A stretch of DNA of 27,236 nt, from the NCBI GenBank assembly GCA_002372275.1, contig DFFP01000020.1, forward strand, positions 1 to 27,236. The letters run 5' to 3'. The notes below the pieces were generated by a model. It had not been told where the DNA came from. It saw nothing but the letters and a program-made list of their open reading frames with translations, and did not search any database. Positions 7,839 to 15,700 of this stretch are shown here, piece by piece. Positions within the stretch are counted from its first letter, which is position 1; each line of letters begins with the position of its first letter. The position numbers were made by a program, and so were the translations under genes. Origin of the DNA: Alphaproteobacteria bacterium UBA3773. GTDB lineage: Bacteria > Pseudomonadota > Alphaproteobacteria > RF32 > CAG-239.

Positions 7839-8714
7839 ATGAACGATTCTGACGGACTTCTGGGACTTGATTTTTCACCTGAATATAATTTTTCGCGTTA
7901 TCTTCAAAACATTCGAAAATTTCCGATATTAGAGCAGGATGAAGAATATCAGTTAGCGCTTGCCTATCAAAAAACGCACGATAAAAAAATTGCCTATAAA
8001 CTCATTACCTCTCACCTGCGACTTGTTGTCAAAGTCGTTGCGAAATATAAGGGTTACGGACTTCCGATGTCTGAAATGATATCCGAAGGCAATTTAGGCC
8101 TTTTATATGCCATCGAAAAATTTGAACCCGATAAAGGTTTTCGTTTTTCAACTTATGCGCTTTGGTGGATCAAAGCCTCGGTTCAAAAATATATTTTAAA
8201 TTCGTGGTCACTTGTCAAACTCGGCACCACCGCCGCACAAAAAAAATTGTTTTTCAATTTGCGTAAAATCAAAAACACCTTAAATTTAACCGACGACCGA
8301 GAAATGTCGACCGATGTCATCAATCATATTGCCAAATCACTCGATGTCACAGCTCAGGATGTGACCGAAATGAACACCCGCCTCAAAGCCCACGACGGTT
8401 CTTTGAACACCTTAATCGGCGATAGCTCAGATGACGGCTCCGAGTGGCTTGATTTTATTTCAGACAATCGCCCGACACAAGAAGAAGTTTTGAGCAACAG
8501 TGAAACAATGTATTATCGCAAAAAACTGTTTAACAAAGCACTCAATGTATTAAACAGTCGTGAAAAAGACATTTTGTTTAAAAGGCGTTTGGTCGAAAAA
8601 GCTTTTACCTTAGATGATTTAAGCAAAACCTATAACATCTCCAAAGAGCGCGTCCGCCAAATTGAGCTCAATTCGATTAAAAAAATCAGCAAAGCCGTGA
8701 GTACCATGCAATAG
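7839..8714 (+). CDS. rpoH: Heat-shock sigma factor RpoH (sigma-32)
   Basis: Directs RNA polymerase to heat-shock promoters. This is a 291-aa group 3 sigma factor with region 2 (about 45-120: HLRLVVKVVAKYKGYGLPM, EGNLGLLYAIEKFEPDKGFRF and STYALWWIKASVQKYIL). The RpoH box follows (about 130-145, TTAAQKKLFFNLRK), which distinguishes RpoH from RpoD and other sigma factors. Region 4 is C-terminal (about 235-285), with the helix-turn-helix FTLDDLSKTYNISKERVRQIE. The start is set by AAGGAG about 9 nt upstream of the ATG. Region 1.1 is absent, as expected for RpoH. The gene lies downstream of rluD and is followed by a promoter and candidate small RNA. Confidence 0.95.
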   Translation: MNDSDGLLGLDFSPEYNFSRYLQNIRKFPILEQDEEYQLALAYQKTHDKKIAYKLITSHLRLVVKVVAKYKGYGLPMSEMISEGNLGLLYAIEKFEPDKGFRFSTYALWWIKASVQKYILNSWSLVKLGTTAAQKKLFFNLRKIKNTLNLTDDREMSTDVINHIAKSLDVTAQDVTEMNTRLKAHDGSLNTLIGDSSDDGSEWLDFISDNRPTQEEVLSNSETMYYRKKLFNKALNVLNSREKDILFKRRLVEKAFTLDDLSKTYNISKERVRQIELNSIKKISKAVSTMQ

Positions 8715-8725
8715 CGTATTATATC

Positions 8726-8754
8726 TTGACATTTTGCTTTATATATTGTACCAT
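8726..8754 (+). promoter_or_regulatory. Promoter of candidate small RNA downstream of rpoH
   Basis: Perfect -35 TTGACA (8726-8731), 17-bp spacer, -10 TACCAT (8749-8754). Transcription would start near 8761, at the base of the first hairpin of the candidate RNA. Confidence 0.55.
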
Positions 8755-8760
8755 AAATTT

Positions 8761-8865
8761 ATGATATCGAAAGATATCAAGTGCCTGAAGTAAGGCGCGG
8801 AGCTGTGAGAAGCTTTCATCATCGGCAGTGATGGATAACACTGCAAATTGTGCTGTCCTTTTTTT
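8761..8865 (+). ncRNA. Candidate ~105-nt structured small RNA between rpoH and an exported-protein gene
   Basis: No known RNA family recognised. Successive hairpins can be drawn: 8762-8768 with 8773-8779 (7 bp, GAAA tetraloop); 8781-8786 with 8793-8798 (6 bp, one G-U); 8799-8804 with 8811-8816 (6 bp, two G-U); 8817-8821 with 8829-8833 (5 bp); and a terminator stem 8833-8841 with 8850-8858 followed by seven T. The wobble pairs favour transcription of the plus strand. The unit has its own promoter and terminator, so it is either an independent sRNA or a strongly attenuated leader for the gene at 9073. The conserved cores of SRP RNA and RNase P RNA were looked for and not found. Confidence 0.5.
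8833..8865 (+). terminator. Rho-independent terminator of the candidate small RNA
   Basis: Stem 8833-8841 with 8850-8858 (8 pairs including one G-U, one mismatch), 8-nt loop, then TTTTTTT at 8859-8865. Confidence 0.55.
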
Positions 8866-8889
8866 ATTTTCAAAGGATACACATTTTAT

Positions 8890-8913
8890 CCCCGATATCC
8901 TTATGGTTCGGGG
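8890..8913 (+). other. GC-rich hairpin in the rpoH downstream gap
   Basis: CCCCGA at 8890-8895 pairs with TCGGGG at 8908-8913 across a 12-nt loop. It lies between two terminators in a stretch (8866-9000) with no convincing gene. It may be part of a second structured transcript or of a decayed repeat. Confidence 0.35.
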
Positions 8914-8991
8914 AGCCCAAAGCGAATGTTCAGGGATTTTTCCTAAAGGTTTTGGGAGTCATTTCCGATGATGTGATTTCTCAACTCTCCG

Positions 8992-9016
8992 ACCGCCTCT
9001 TTGATGGCGGTTTTTT
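8992..9016 (+). terminator. Second rho-independent terminator before the exported-protein gene
   Basis: ACCGCC at 8992-8997 pairs with GGCGGT at 9006-9011 across an 8-nt loop, followed by a run of T to 9016. A strong, canonical hairpin. Confidence 0.7.
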
Positions 9017-9028
9017 AGTACATATTAT
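9001..9028 (+). promoter_or_regulatory. Possible promoter of the exported-protein gene
   Basis: -35 TTGATG, 16-bp spacer, -10 TATTAT, overlapping the 3' half of the preceding terminator and placing the start near 9035. The following leader would contain the palindrome at 9034-9052. Confidence 0.35.
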
Positions 9029-9033
9029 TGTCA

Positions 9034-9052
9034 TTTCGAACTTGTTTCGGAA
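9034..9052. repeat. Short palindrome resembling dispersed intergenic repeats
   Basis: TTTCGAAC...GTTTCGGAA folds into a 7-bp stem with one bulge and a 4-nt loop. It sits in the motif 'gtcatttcgaacttgtttcg', of a kind often dispersed between genes in AT-rich alphaproteobacteria. Only one copy was seen in this window, so its repeat nature is inferred. Confidence 0.35.
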
Positions 9053-9072
9053 TCCATCTAAGGAGAAAAAAT

Positions 9073-9903
9073 ATGAAAGACTTTAAGATTATAACATTAG
9101 TATTCGCATTCATCATTTTATCATTAAAAGCAAATGCTCATAACTGGAACAGTAAATCTTGTGAAGATTCAAATCTCGTTGGGTGCTGGGATTGTGGCTC
9201 TCGTTGTACAGCAAAACTGAATACAAACGGAGAACTCGTCATTTCAGGAACAGGTGCCATTAATGGTGGTAGCGGTTACAATACTACTTTTTCAGGATTA
9301 TCTGTTCAACCAACGTCTATTAAAATAGAAGAAGGCATCACAAGCGTCGGTACAAATGCATTTTGGTATGTAGGTTCTATTAACACTTTAGATATTCCAA
9401 ATTCTCTTGGTTCAAATGGTATACAACCTGATGGCTTGACATTTTGTGGTGCAGGAATTCGAAGCGGTGGAATTACTAAGTTAATCATCGGCGCTGAACA
9501 AAATTTGGATTTTTATCGTATATCACAAGCCCCAAACTTAACTGTTGTTTGCCGAGGAGATGTCTCAAAGTGTGAAACAGAATCTCCAATTAGCCAATAT
9601 CGTTCTGCAAGTAACCTAACAACAAACTTTACCGACGAACTCCGTGACAATAATGGAAAACTTATTCAAAAATATAATCAAAACGGATATAGTCTATATG
9701 ATGAAAATGAAAATGTAATTGCAAAATATACCATGAACGGTCGTTTACTTGAAGAATATGTTCACGCTTCAGACGGTTCGATTGCTACCTATGACGCAAA
9801 CGGAAAACTCATCGGTCTCAAAGGAAAAAGAATCTTCACCATTGATGAAGCGACCGCCCTTGTTCAAAACAATAAAAACACATTTACGCTGAAATATCGC
9901 TAA
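9073..9903 (+). CDS. Exported protein with BspA-type leucine-rich-repeat-like segment
   Basis: A 276-aa secreted or periplasmic protein of unknown role. The ATG at 9073 is chosen over the in-frame one at 9028 because AAGGAG precedes it and it begins a signal peptide (hydrophobic residues about 5-19, likely cleaved after KANA at 22). A Cys-rich stretch follows (about 29-46, CEDSNLVGCWDCGSRC), then GELVISGTGAI. IKIEEGITSVGTNAFWYVGS and LDIPNSLG resemble one or two BspA-type (LRR_5) repeats. The C-terminal third has short Gly/Lys/Tyr repeats such as NGKLIQKY and NGRLLEEY, with YDANGKLIGLKGKR behind. Such proteins are usually surface-associated in host-dwelling bacteria. It stands alone between a terminator and the convergent NADAR-like gene. 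Confidence 0.8.
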   Translation: MKDFKIITLVFAFIILSLKANAHNWNSKSCEDSNLVGCWDCGSRCTAKLNTNGELVISGTGAINGGSGYNTTFSGLSVQPTSIKIEEGITSVGTNAFWYVGSINTLDIPNSLGSNGIQPDGLTFCGAGIRSGGITKLIIGAEQNLDFYRISQAPNLTVVCRGDVSKCETESPISQYRSASNLTTNFTDELRDNNGKLIQKYNQNGYSLYDENENVIAKYTMNGRLLEEYVHASDGSIATYDANGKLIGLKGKRIFTIDEATALVQNNKNTFTLKYR

Positions 9904-9927
9904 TAAAACAAACAAGAAAGAGCTCTT

Positions 9928-10536
9928 TTACAAACTTTTTAAAAAAGCAGACAATGTATTGATTTCTTTCTCAAATTCAAAACGTGTTAAAACCGTTTCA
10001 TTCGGATTGGCACCGCCGATGGAATGTAAAATATATTTATTTGTCTTAATTAATGCCTGCCGATAAAATGGGTTTTGTGCCGCTGAAACATATAACTCAT
10101 CTACAATATTCTCATAATCTGCACTAAATCTGTTTATCGGCTTTCCTTGCCAATAAAGAAAACCTGTTTTCCGCCAATCATAATCTGACGTAGCTTTTAA
10201 GTGGTAAGCATCTTTACCGCTATATTCAAAAACAAGCTTTTGAATATCTTTATCCTTAAATTTTATCCCTTGAAAAAAACACTCAATACTGTTGAGTTCT
10301 TCACCTCGAAACATAAAACGATAAGGAAATAAATTTGAAAGTACTTTGGAAAGCGAATTTTTAAAAATATAGGCACAATCTACCCATATATCAGTCTCTT
10401 CAATCCGATTGTCCTGTTCATCTTTCAAAGGTAAATTATCGCAATACAAAACACCATTTACATCTTTCAATTCTTTAAGAGTAAAACAATATTTTTTTTT
10501 GAACTCTCGAAAAGCTCTTAATTCATCGGCTAACAT
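9928..10536 (-). CDS. NADAR-superfamily-like protein (YbiA-related), downstream of parE
   Basis: NADAR proteins act on ADP-ribose or riboflavin-pathway intermediates; YbiA is an N-glycosidase of the latter. The 202-aa protein has an N-terminal extension (about 1-65) and then a NADAR-like core: LSNLFPYRFMFRGEELNSIE, FFQGIKF (the family's 'sxEhyFQaqKF' position), a downstream YW.GKPINRFS segment, QNPFYRQAL, and HSIGGANPNETVLTRFEFEK near the end. Those landmarks support the assignment, but the usual Trp-Gly near the C-terminus is not seen, so activity is uncertain. The ATG is preceded by AAAAAGG and lies 12 nt after the parE stop, so the two genes are probably co-transcribed. No signal peptide or membrane segment. 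Alternatively it could be an uncharacterised family that only resembles NADAR. Confidence 0.6.
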   Translation of the reverse strand: MLADELRAFREFKKKYCFTLKELKDVNGVLYCDNLPLKDEQDNRIEETDIWVDCAYIFKNSLSKVLSNLFPYRFMFRGEELNSIECFFQGIKFKDKDIQKLVFEYSGKDAYHLKATSDYDWRKTGFLYWQGKPINRFSADYENIVDELYVSAAQNPFYRQALIKTNKYILHSIGGANPNETVLTRFEFEKEINTLSAFLKSL

Positions 10537-10548
10537 AAAAAAACCTTT

Positions 10549-12537
10549 TTATATATCCAAATTTCCGGCAAACTTCGCATGCTCAATAATAAATTGAAAT
10601 CTCAGCTCCGGATTTTTACCCATCAAACGTTCAACTTGGCGACGCGTTGCAAAAGCTTCTTCTTTGCCTTCTTCGGTTGAGGTATTCGGGAGCTGAACAC
10701 GAAGCAGAACGCGATTATTTTTATCCATGGTCGTGACTTTAAGTTGTTCGGCGCTCATTTCGCCCAGTCCCTTAAAACGGCTGATATCGGCTTTGGCGTT
10801 ACCTTTGACATATTTTTTCAAAATTTTCTCTTTTTCTTCATCGTCTAAAGCATAATAGTTTTTTGCGCCAATCACAATTTTATAAAGCGGCGGGGTTGCA
10901 ATAAACAAATGCCCGTTTTCAATAAGCTTTGGCATATGCTCATAAAAAAACGTCATCAAAAGCGAGGTAATATGCGCGCCGTCCACATCGGCATCCGTCA
11001 TAATGATGATACGTTCATAGCGCAAATTTTCTTCTCTGTAATTTTCTTTGGTGCCGCAACCCAAAGCCTCAATCATATCTTTGATTTCTTGGTTTTGCGT
11101 AATTTTCTCTAAGCTTGCGCTTGCCACATTCAAAATTTTTCCGCGAAGGGGCAAAATAGCCTGTGTCTGACGATCGCGCCCTTGTTTGGCCGAACCGCCT
11201 GCCGAATCACCTTCCACAATAAAAATTTCCGTATCCTCTGCCGCGTTTTGAGAACAATCGGCGAGTTTTCCGGGCAATCTTAATTTTTTAGTCGGCGTTT
11301 TGCGGAGTTGAACTTTTTCTTCTTTGCGTTTTTTGCGCAGTTCCAAACGAGCAGTCACATATTCCAAAAGAGCCGCCGCATTTTCCGGATCTGCCGACAA
11401 ATAGTGATCAAACGAATCTTTAACCGCATTTTCAACCAAGCGAACAGCTTTGGCCGAGGTTAATTTGTCTTTTGTTTGTCCCTGAAACTGAGGATCTTTA
11501 ATAAACACAGAAAGCATCAACGCCGAATCCGAAAGCAAATCTTCGGCTGTCGCCGCTAAAACTTTTTTAACCCCTGCCATGTCGGCATATTCTTTCAAAC
11601 TTTTAAGTAAAGCAGACTTAAAACCTTGTTCATGCGTACCGCCGTTTGCCGTTAAAACCGTATTGCAATAAGAAGATGAAAATCCGTTTTGATCCAAAGG
11701 CCATGAAACCGCCCATTCCACACGCCCCTCATCATCTGCCATATCTTGTTCGCCCGCAAACATGGTGCGGTTGACGGTCGGACGGTCTTTAAGCTGAAAA
11801 TTTAAAAAATCTTTCAAACCGTTCGGGTAGCTGAGCTCAGCCTCTAACGGAAGCGTTTCATTGTCATTTTTTAAGCTCTCATCACAGCGAAAGCATATTT
11901 TAACACCCTTAAACAAAAAAGCTTTTGAGCGAGCCATTCTGAAAATACGCATCGCATCAAATTTTGAAGAGGAGCCGAAAATTTCATCATCCGGAGTGAA
12001 TGTGATACTTGTCCCGCGCCTGTTTGAAACATTTGAAACAAATTCGAGCTTTGTGACGGGTTTGCCTTTTGCATATTCTTGGCGATAAAGCTTTTTTTCC
12101 CTAGCTACTTCAACAACAAGTTTTGAAGAAAGCGCGTTCACAACAGACAATCCGACCCCGTGAAGTCCGCCTGAAACCTTATAAGCATTACCGCCGAATT
12201 TGCCGCCGGAATGCAATGTGGTTAAAATCACCTCAAGCGCCGAAAGCCCCGGATATTTCGGGTGTTCATCGACAGGGATTCCGCGTCCGTTATCTGAAAT
12301 TGTGACCGAATTATTGTCATGCACGCTCACCTCAATTTTGCTTGCAAAACCGGCGACAGCCTCATCCATCGAGTTATCTAAAATTTCGGCAACCAAATGA
12401 TGAAGTGCCGTTTCATCCGTGCCGCCGATATACATTCCCGGTCTTTTGCGAACAGGCTCTAAACCTTCCAAAACTTCAATATCATTTGCTGAATAGCTCA
12501 CCTCATTTGGTTTGGATGTTTCAAACAAATCTGCCAT
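10549..12537 (-). CDS. parE: DNA topoisomerase IV subunit B
   Basis: ATPase subunit of topoisomerase IV, which with ParC decatenates sister chromosomes. The 662 residues have the GHKL ATPase N-terminus (E51 and N55 in AEILDNSMDEA; DNGRGIP at 82-88; GGLHGVG at 123-129), a transducer domain, and the C-terminal TOPRIM domain (EGDSAGG at 442-448, TDADVDG at 514-520). ParE rather than GyrB is indicated by length and by the stretch THEQGFKSALLKSLKEY followed by LMLSVFIKDPQFQGQTKDKL and RLPGKLADCS, which match alphaproteobacterial ParE. GAGG precedes the ATG. The 153-bp gap to dnaE is divergent, so both genes have promoters there. The NADAR-like gene follows after 12 nt. Confidence 0.92.
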   Translation of the reverse strand: MADLFETSKPNEVSYSANDIEVLEGLEPVRKRPGMYIGGTDETALHHLVAEILDNSMDEAVAGFASKIEVSVHDNNSVTISDNGRGIPVDEHPKYPGLSALEVILTTLHSGGKFGGNAYKVSGGLHGVGLSVVNALSSKLVVEVAREKKLYRQEYAKGKPVTKLEFVSNVSNRRGTSITFTPDDEIFGSSSKFDAMRIFRMARSKAFLFKGVKICFRCDESLKNDNETLPLEAELSYPNGLKDFLNFQLKDRPTVNRTMFAGEQDMADDEGRVEWAVSWPLDQNGFSSSYCNTVLTANGGTHEQGFKSALLKSLKEYADMAGVKKVLAATAEDLLSDSALMLSVFIKDPQFQGQTKDKLTSAKAVRLVENAVKDSFDHYLSADPENAAALLEYVTARLELRKKRKEEKVQLRKTPTKKLRLPGKLADCSQNAAEDTEIFIVEGDSAGGSAKQGRDRQTQAILPLRGKILNVASASLEKITQNQEIKDMIEALGCGTKENYREENLRYERIIIMTDADVDGAHITSLLMTFFYEHMPKLIENGHLFIATPPLYKIVIGAKNYYALDDEEKEKILKKYVKGNAKADISRFKGLGEMSAEQLKVTTMDKNNRVLLRVQLPNTSTEEGKEEAFATRRQVERLMGKNPELRFQFIIEHAKFAGNLDI

Positions 12538-12659
12538 AAATTCCTCATTTCAGAACAAAATATTTTTTTAGCTTTTTACCTCAAAGAAGTTTTTGACACA
12601 AGTCAATTTTAAAAAGCGTAAACATAATTTTTTTTGATGTTATCAATTTGAAATTGGGC

Positions 12660-12688
12660 TTGAGAATCAATTTTCAAACGATTATAGT
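12660..12688 (+). promoter_or_regulatory. dnaE promoter, decides the start codon
   Basis: -35 TTGAGA (12660-12665), 17-bp spacer, -10 TATAGT (12683-12688). Transcription would begin at about 12695, inside or after the upstream ATG at 12691, which argues that translation starts at the ATG at 12712. Confidence 0.5.
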
Positions 12689-12711
12689 AAATGAAAAATC
12701 AGGTCAAAAAA

Positions 12712-15700
12712 ATGCACGATCCAAAATTTATACATCTTCGGGTTCATACGGCTTATTCGCTCTCAGAGAGTGCCATTAAACTACATGATTTAATCGAAAC
12801 GCTTCAAAAGCTCGATATGCCCGCTGTTGCCATGACAGACACAGGCAACATGTTCGGCGGCAAAGCCATTTCAACGTATGCCCCCGAAGACGGAATCAAA
12901 CCGATTTTAGGCTGTCAATTTGCACTTCATAATAATGATTCAGATGATATTTTAAAATCCAAAGGTCAGGTCTTAAAACCCGATACAATTATTTTACTTG
13001 TTCAAAATGAGCAAGGCTATCAAAACATTATGAAGCTGATGCAGCGTTTTTATCTTGCCAACACGGCAGAGGGTGGCGACCCCGAACTTAAAACGGAAGA
13101 CTTAAAAGAGTTCAATGAGGGTTTAATTGCCTTATCCGGCGGTTGGCAGGGGCCGATCGGTCGGCTTATTTTACAAAAGCGAAATCAGGAGGCCGAAGAA
13201 GTCTTAAAAACGCTTTCCGAAATTTTTCCGAACCGTTTTTATATGGAAGTGTCGCGTATCGGCCTCAAAGAAGAACAAGAAACCGAAAATGCCTTTATTG
13301 ATTTGGCCTATCAATATAACATACCGCTTGTGGCCACAAATGAAGCATTTTTCCTCACACCCGATATGTATGAAGCCCATGATGCCCTGGTGTGTATTGC
13401 AGACGGCGAAGTTATTGCAAACGAAAACAGACGCAAATTCTCCATTAATAACCGCTTAAAATCACAAGATGAAATGCTTGATCTTTTTGCCGACCTGCCG
13501 GAAGCCTTAGAAAACACGGTTTTAATTGCCAAACGCTGTAATTTTATTTCTGAAAAAGTCAATCCGCTCTTGCCGATTTTTGAGTGTCCCGGCGGCAAAA
13601 CACAAGATGAATATATTACCGAAGAAGCAACCAAAGGCTTAAAAGAGCGTATGGAAAAGCAGGTCTACTTTGAGGGTATGACGCAAGATCAAAAAGCCGA
13701 AATCGATAAAAAATACTTTGAAAGGCTTGAGTATGAACTCAGCGTGATTAAACGCATGGGCTTTCCCGGTTATTTTCTTATCGTGTCTGATTTTATTCGC
13801 TGGTCCAAAAACAACGGTGTTCCTGTCGGACCGGGTCGTGGATCGGGCGCCGGCTCCATTGTGGCATGGTCACTCAAAATCACCGAACTTGACCCGATAA
13901 AGCTCGAGCTTTTGTTTGAGCGTTTCTTAAATCCGGACCGTGTCAACATGCCCGATTTCGACGTTGACTTTTGCCAAGAAAATCGTTTCAAAACAATTGA
14001 ATACGTTCAAAACAAATACGGCTTTGACCATGTGGCTCAAATCATCACTTATGGCAAATTACAAGCCAAAAACGTCATCAGGGATGTCGCGCGCGTTCTT
14101 CAAATGCCCTATGCGCAAGCCGACAAAATTTCTAAAATGGTTCCACCGCCCGTTCAAGGCAAAAACGTTTCCTTAAAACAAGCACTTGAAATGGTGCCGG
14201 AATTGGAACAAATGCGCACCTCCGATCCACAAATCAACAAACTTTTTGATATTGCCATGAAGCTTGAGGGGCTTTACCGCCAATCGGGCGTTCACGCGGC
14301 CGGCGTTGTGATCGGCGATCGTCCGCTTGATCAGCTCGTGCCCTTATATAAAGACCCCAAAGCCGATATGCCCGTGACCCAATATGACATGAAATTTGTT
14401 GAAGAAACCGGGCTGATTAAATTTGACTTTTTAGGCCTCAAAACCTTAACCGTTATTAAAAAAGCCGTGGACTGGGTCAAAAAAACGCGCGGAATTGAAC
14501 TTGATATGGAAAATCTTGCTTTGGATGACAAAGAAACATACGAGATGATGCAGCGCGGCGACACATGCGCCGTATTCCAATTTGAATCGCCCGGCATGCA
14601 AAGCGTCCACAAACAAATCAAGCCGGACCGCTTTGAAGACTTAATCGCGATTGTTTCGCTTTATCGCCCGGGACCGATGGATAACATTCCGACCTACATC
14701 AAACGCAAACACGGCGAAGAAGAAATCACTTATCTTCACCCTGCCCTTGCGCCGATTTTAGATGAAACATACGGCATCATGGTCTATCAAGAACAGGTGA
14801 TGCAAATTGCAAGAAGTTTAGCCGGCTACACCATGGGCGAAGCCGACAAACTCCGCAAAGTGATGGGCAAGAAAAAAATCGAAGAAATCCCGAAGCAACG
14901 CGAAAAATTTATGAAAGGCGCGCTTGAAAACGGTATCAAAGAAGAAGTCGCCGGCTCCATTTTTGATCAAATGGAAAAATTTGCTTCCTACGGCTTTAAC
15001 AAATCGCATGCGGCCGCCTATTCGCTGATTTCCTATCAAACGGCTTTTCTGAAATGCCATTATCCGATGGAATTTATGTGTGCCGTGATGGATCTGGATA
15101 TCACAAACACCGACAAGCTGGCCACCTTTGTCAGTGATTGCAAAGACATGCATTTTGATGTCTTGCCCCCGAATATCAACAAATCCGAAGCTGAATTTTC
15201 CGTTGAAGACGGCAATATTCGTTATGCCTTAGGCGCTATTAAAGGCGTATCGGCCGCAGCCATGGAAGGTATCGTTCAAGAGCGCATTAAAAACGGTCCT
15301 TTTAAGAGCATCTCCGAGTTTTGCCACCGCGTTGACATCAAATTTATTAACCGAAAACAGCTTGAACAACTGATCAAATCGGGCGCTTTTGACACGATTG
15401 ACAACAACCGTGGCAAACTTTTTGAAAATATGGAAAACATCTTAAAGCATATTGCTTCATCTTCTGAAACAAAATCAAGTGCGCAAACGTCGCTGTTCGG
15501 CACGCAAGAACTTTCTTCCGAAATCAAATTAAAAGAGGCTTCCGAATGGCCGAATATTGAAAAACTTCGTTTTGAAAGCGAAGCCATCGGTTTTTATTTA
15601 TCGGCTCATCCTTTAGATGCTTATAAAAAAAGCATTCAAAAACTCGGGCTTAAAAATTGCCACGAAATCATGAGCGGCATTCAAACAGGCGACAGCATCA

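Noticed and set aside
8761..8865. SRP RNA or RNase P RNA identity for the candidate small RNA
   Set aside because: The GGAAGCAGC-type SRP core and the RNase P GAGGAAAGTCC-type core are absent from both strands.
8850..9086. 78-aa plus-strand ORF in the rpoH downstream gap
   Set aside because: It spans a terminator hairpin, a second terminator and the start of the next gene, has no ribosome-binding site, and its protein looks like nothing coherent. The region is better read as RNA structure or repeats.
9913..9930. Palindrome AAAGAGCTCTTT between convergent genes as a terminator
   Set aside because: No loop is available for a stable hairpin and the T run is short; too weak to call.
10549..12537. 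GyrB assignment for the type II topoisomerase B subunit
   Set aside because: At 662 aa, with the THEQGFKSAL and RLPGKLADCS stretches and no extra sequence, it fits ParE better than GyrB.
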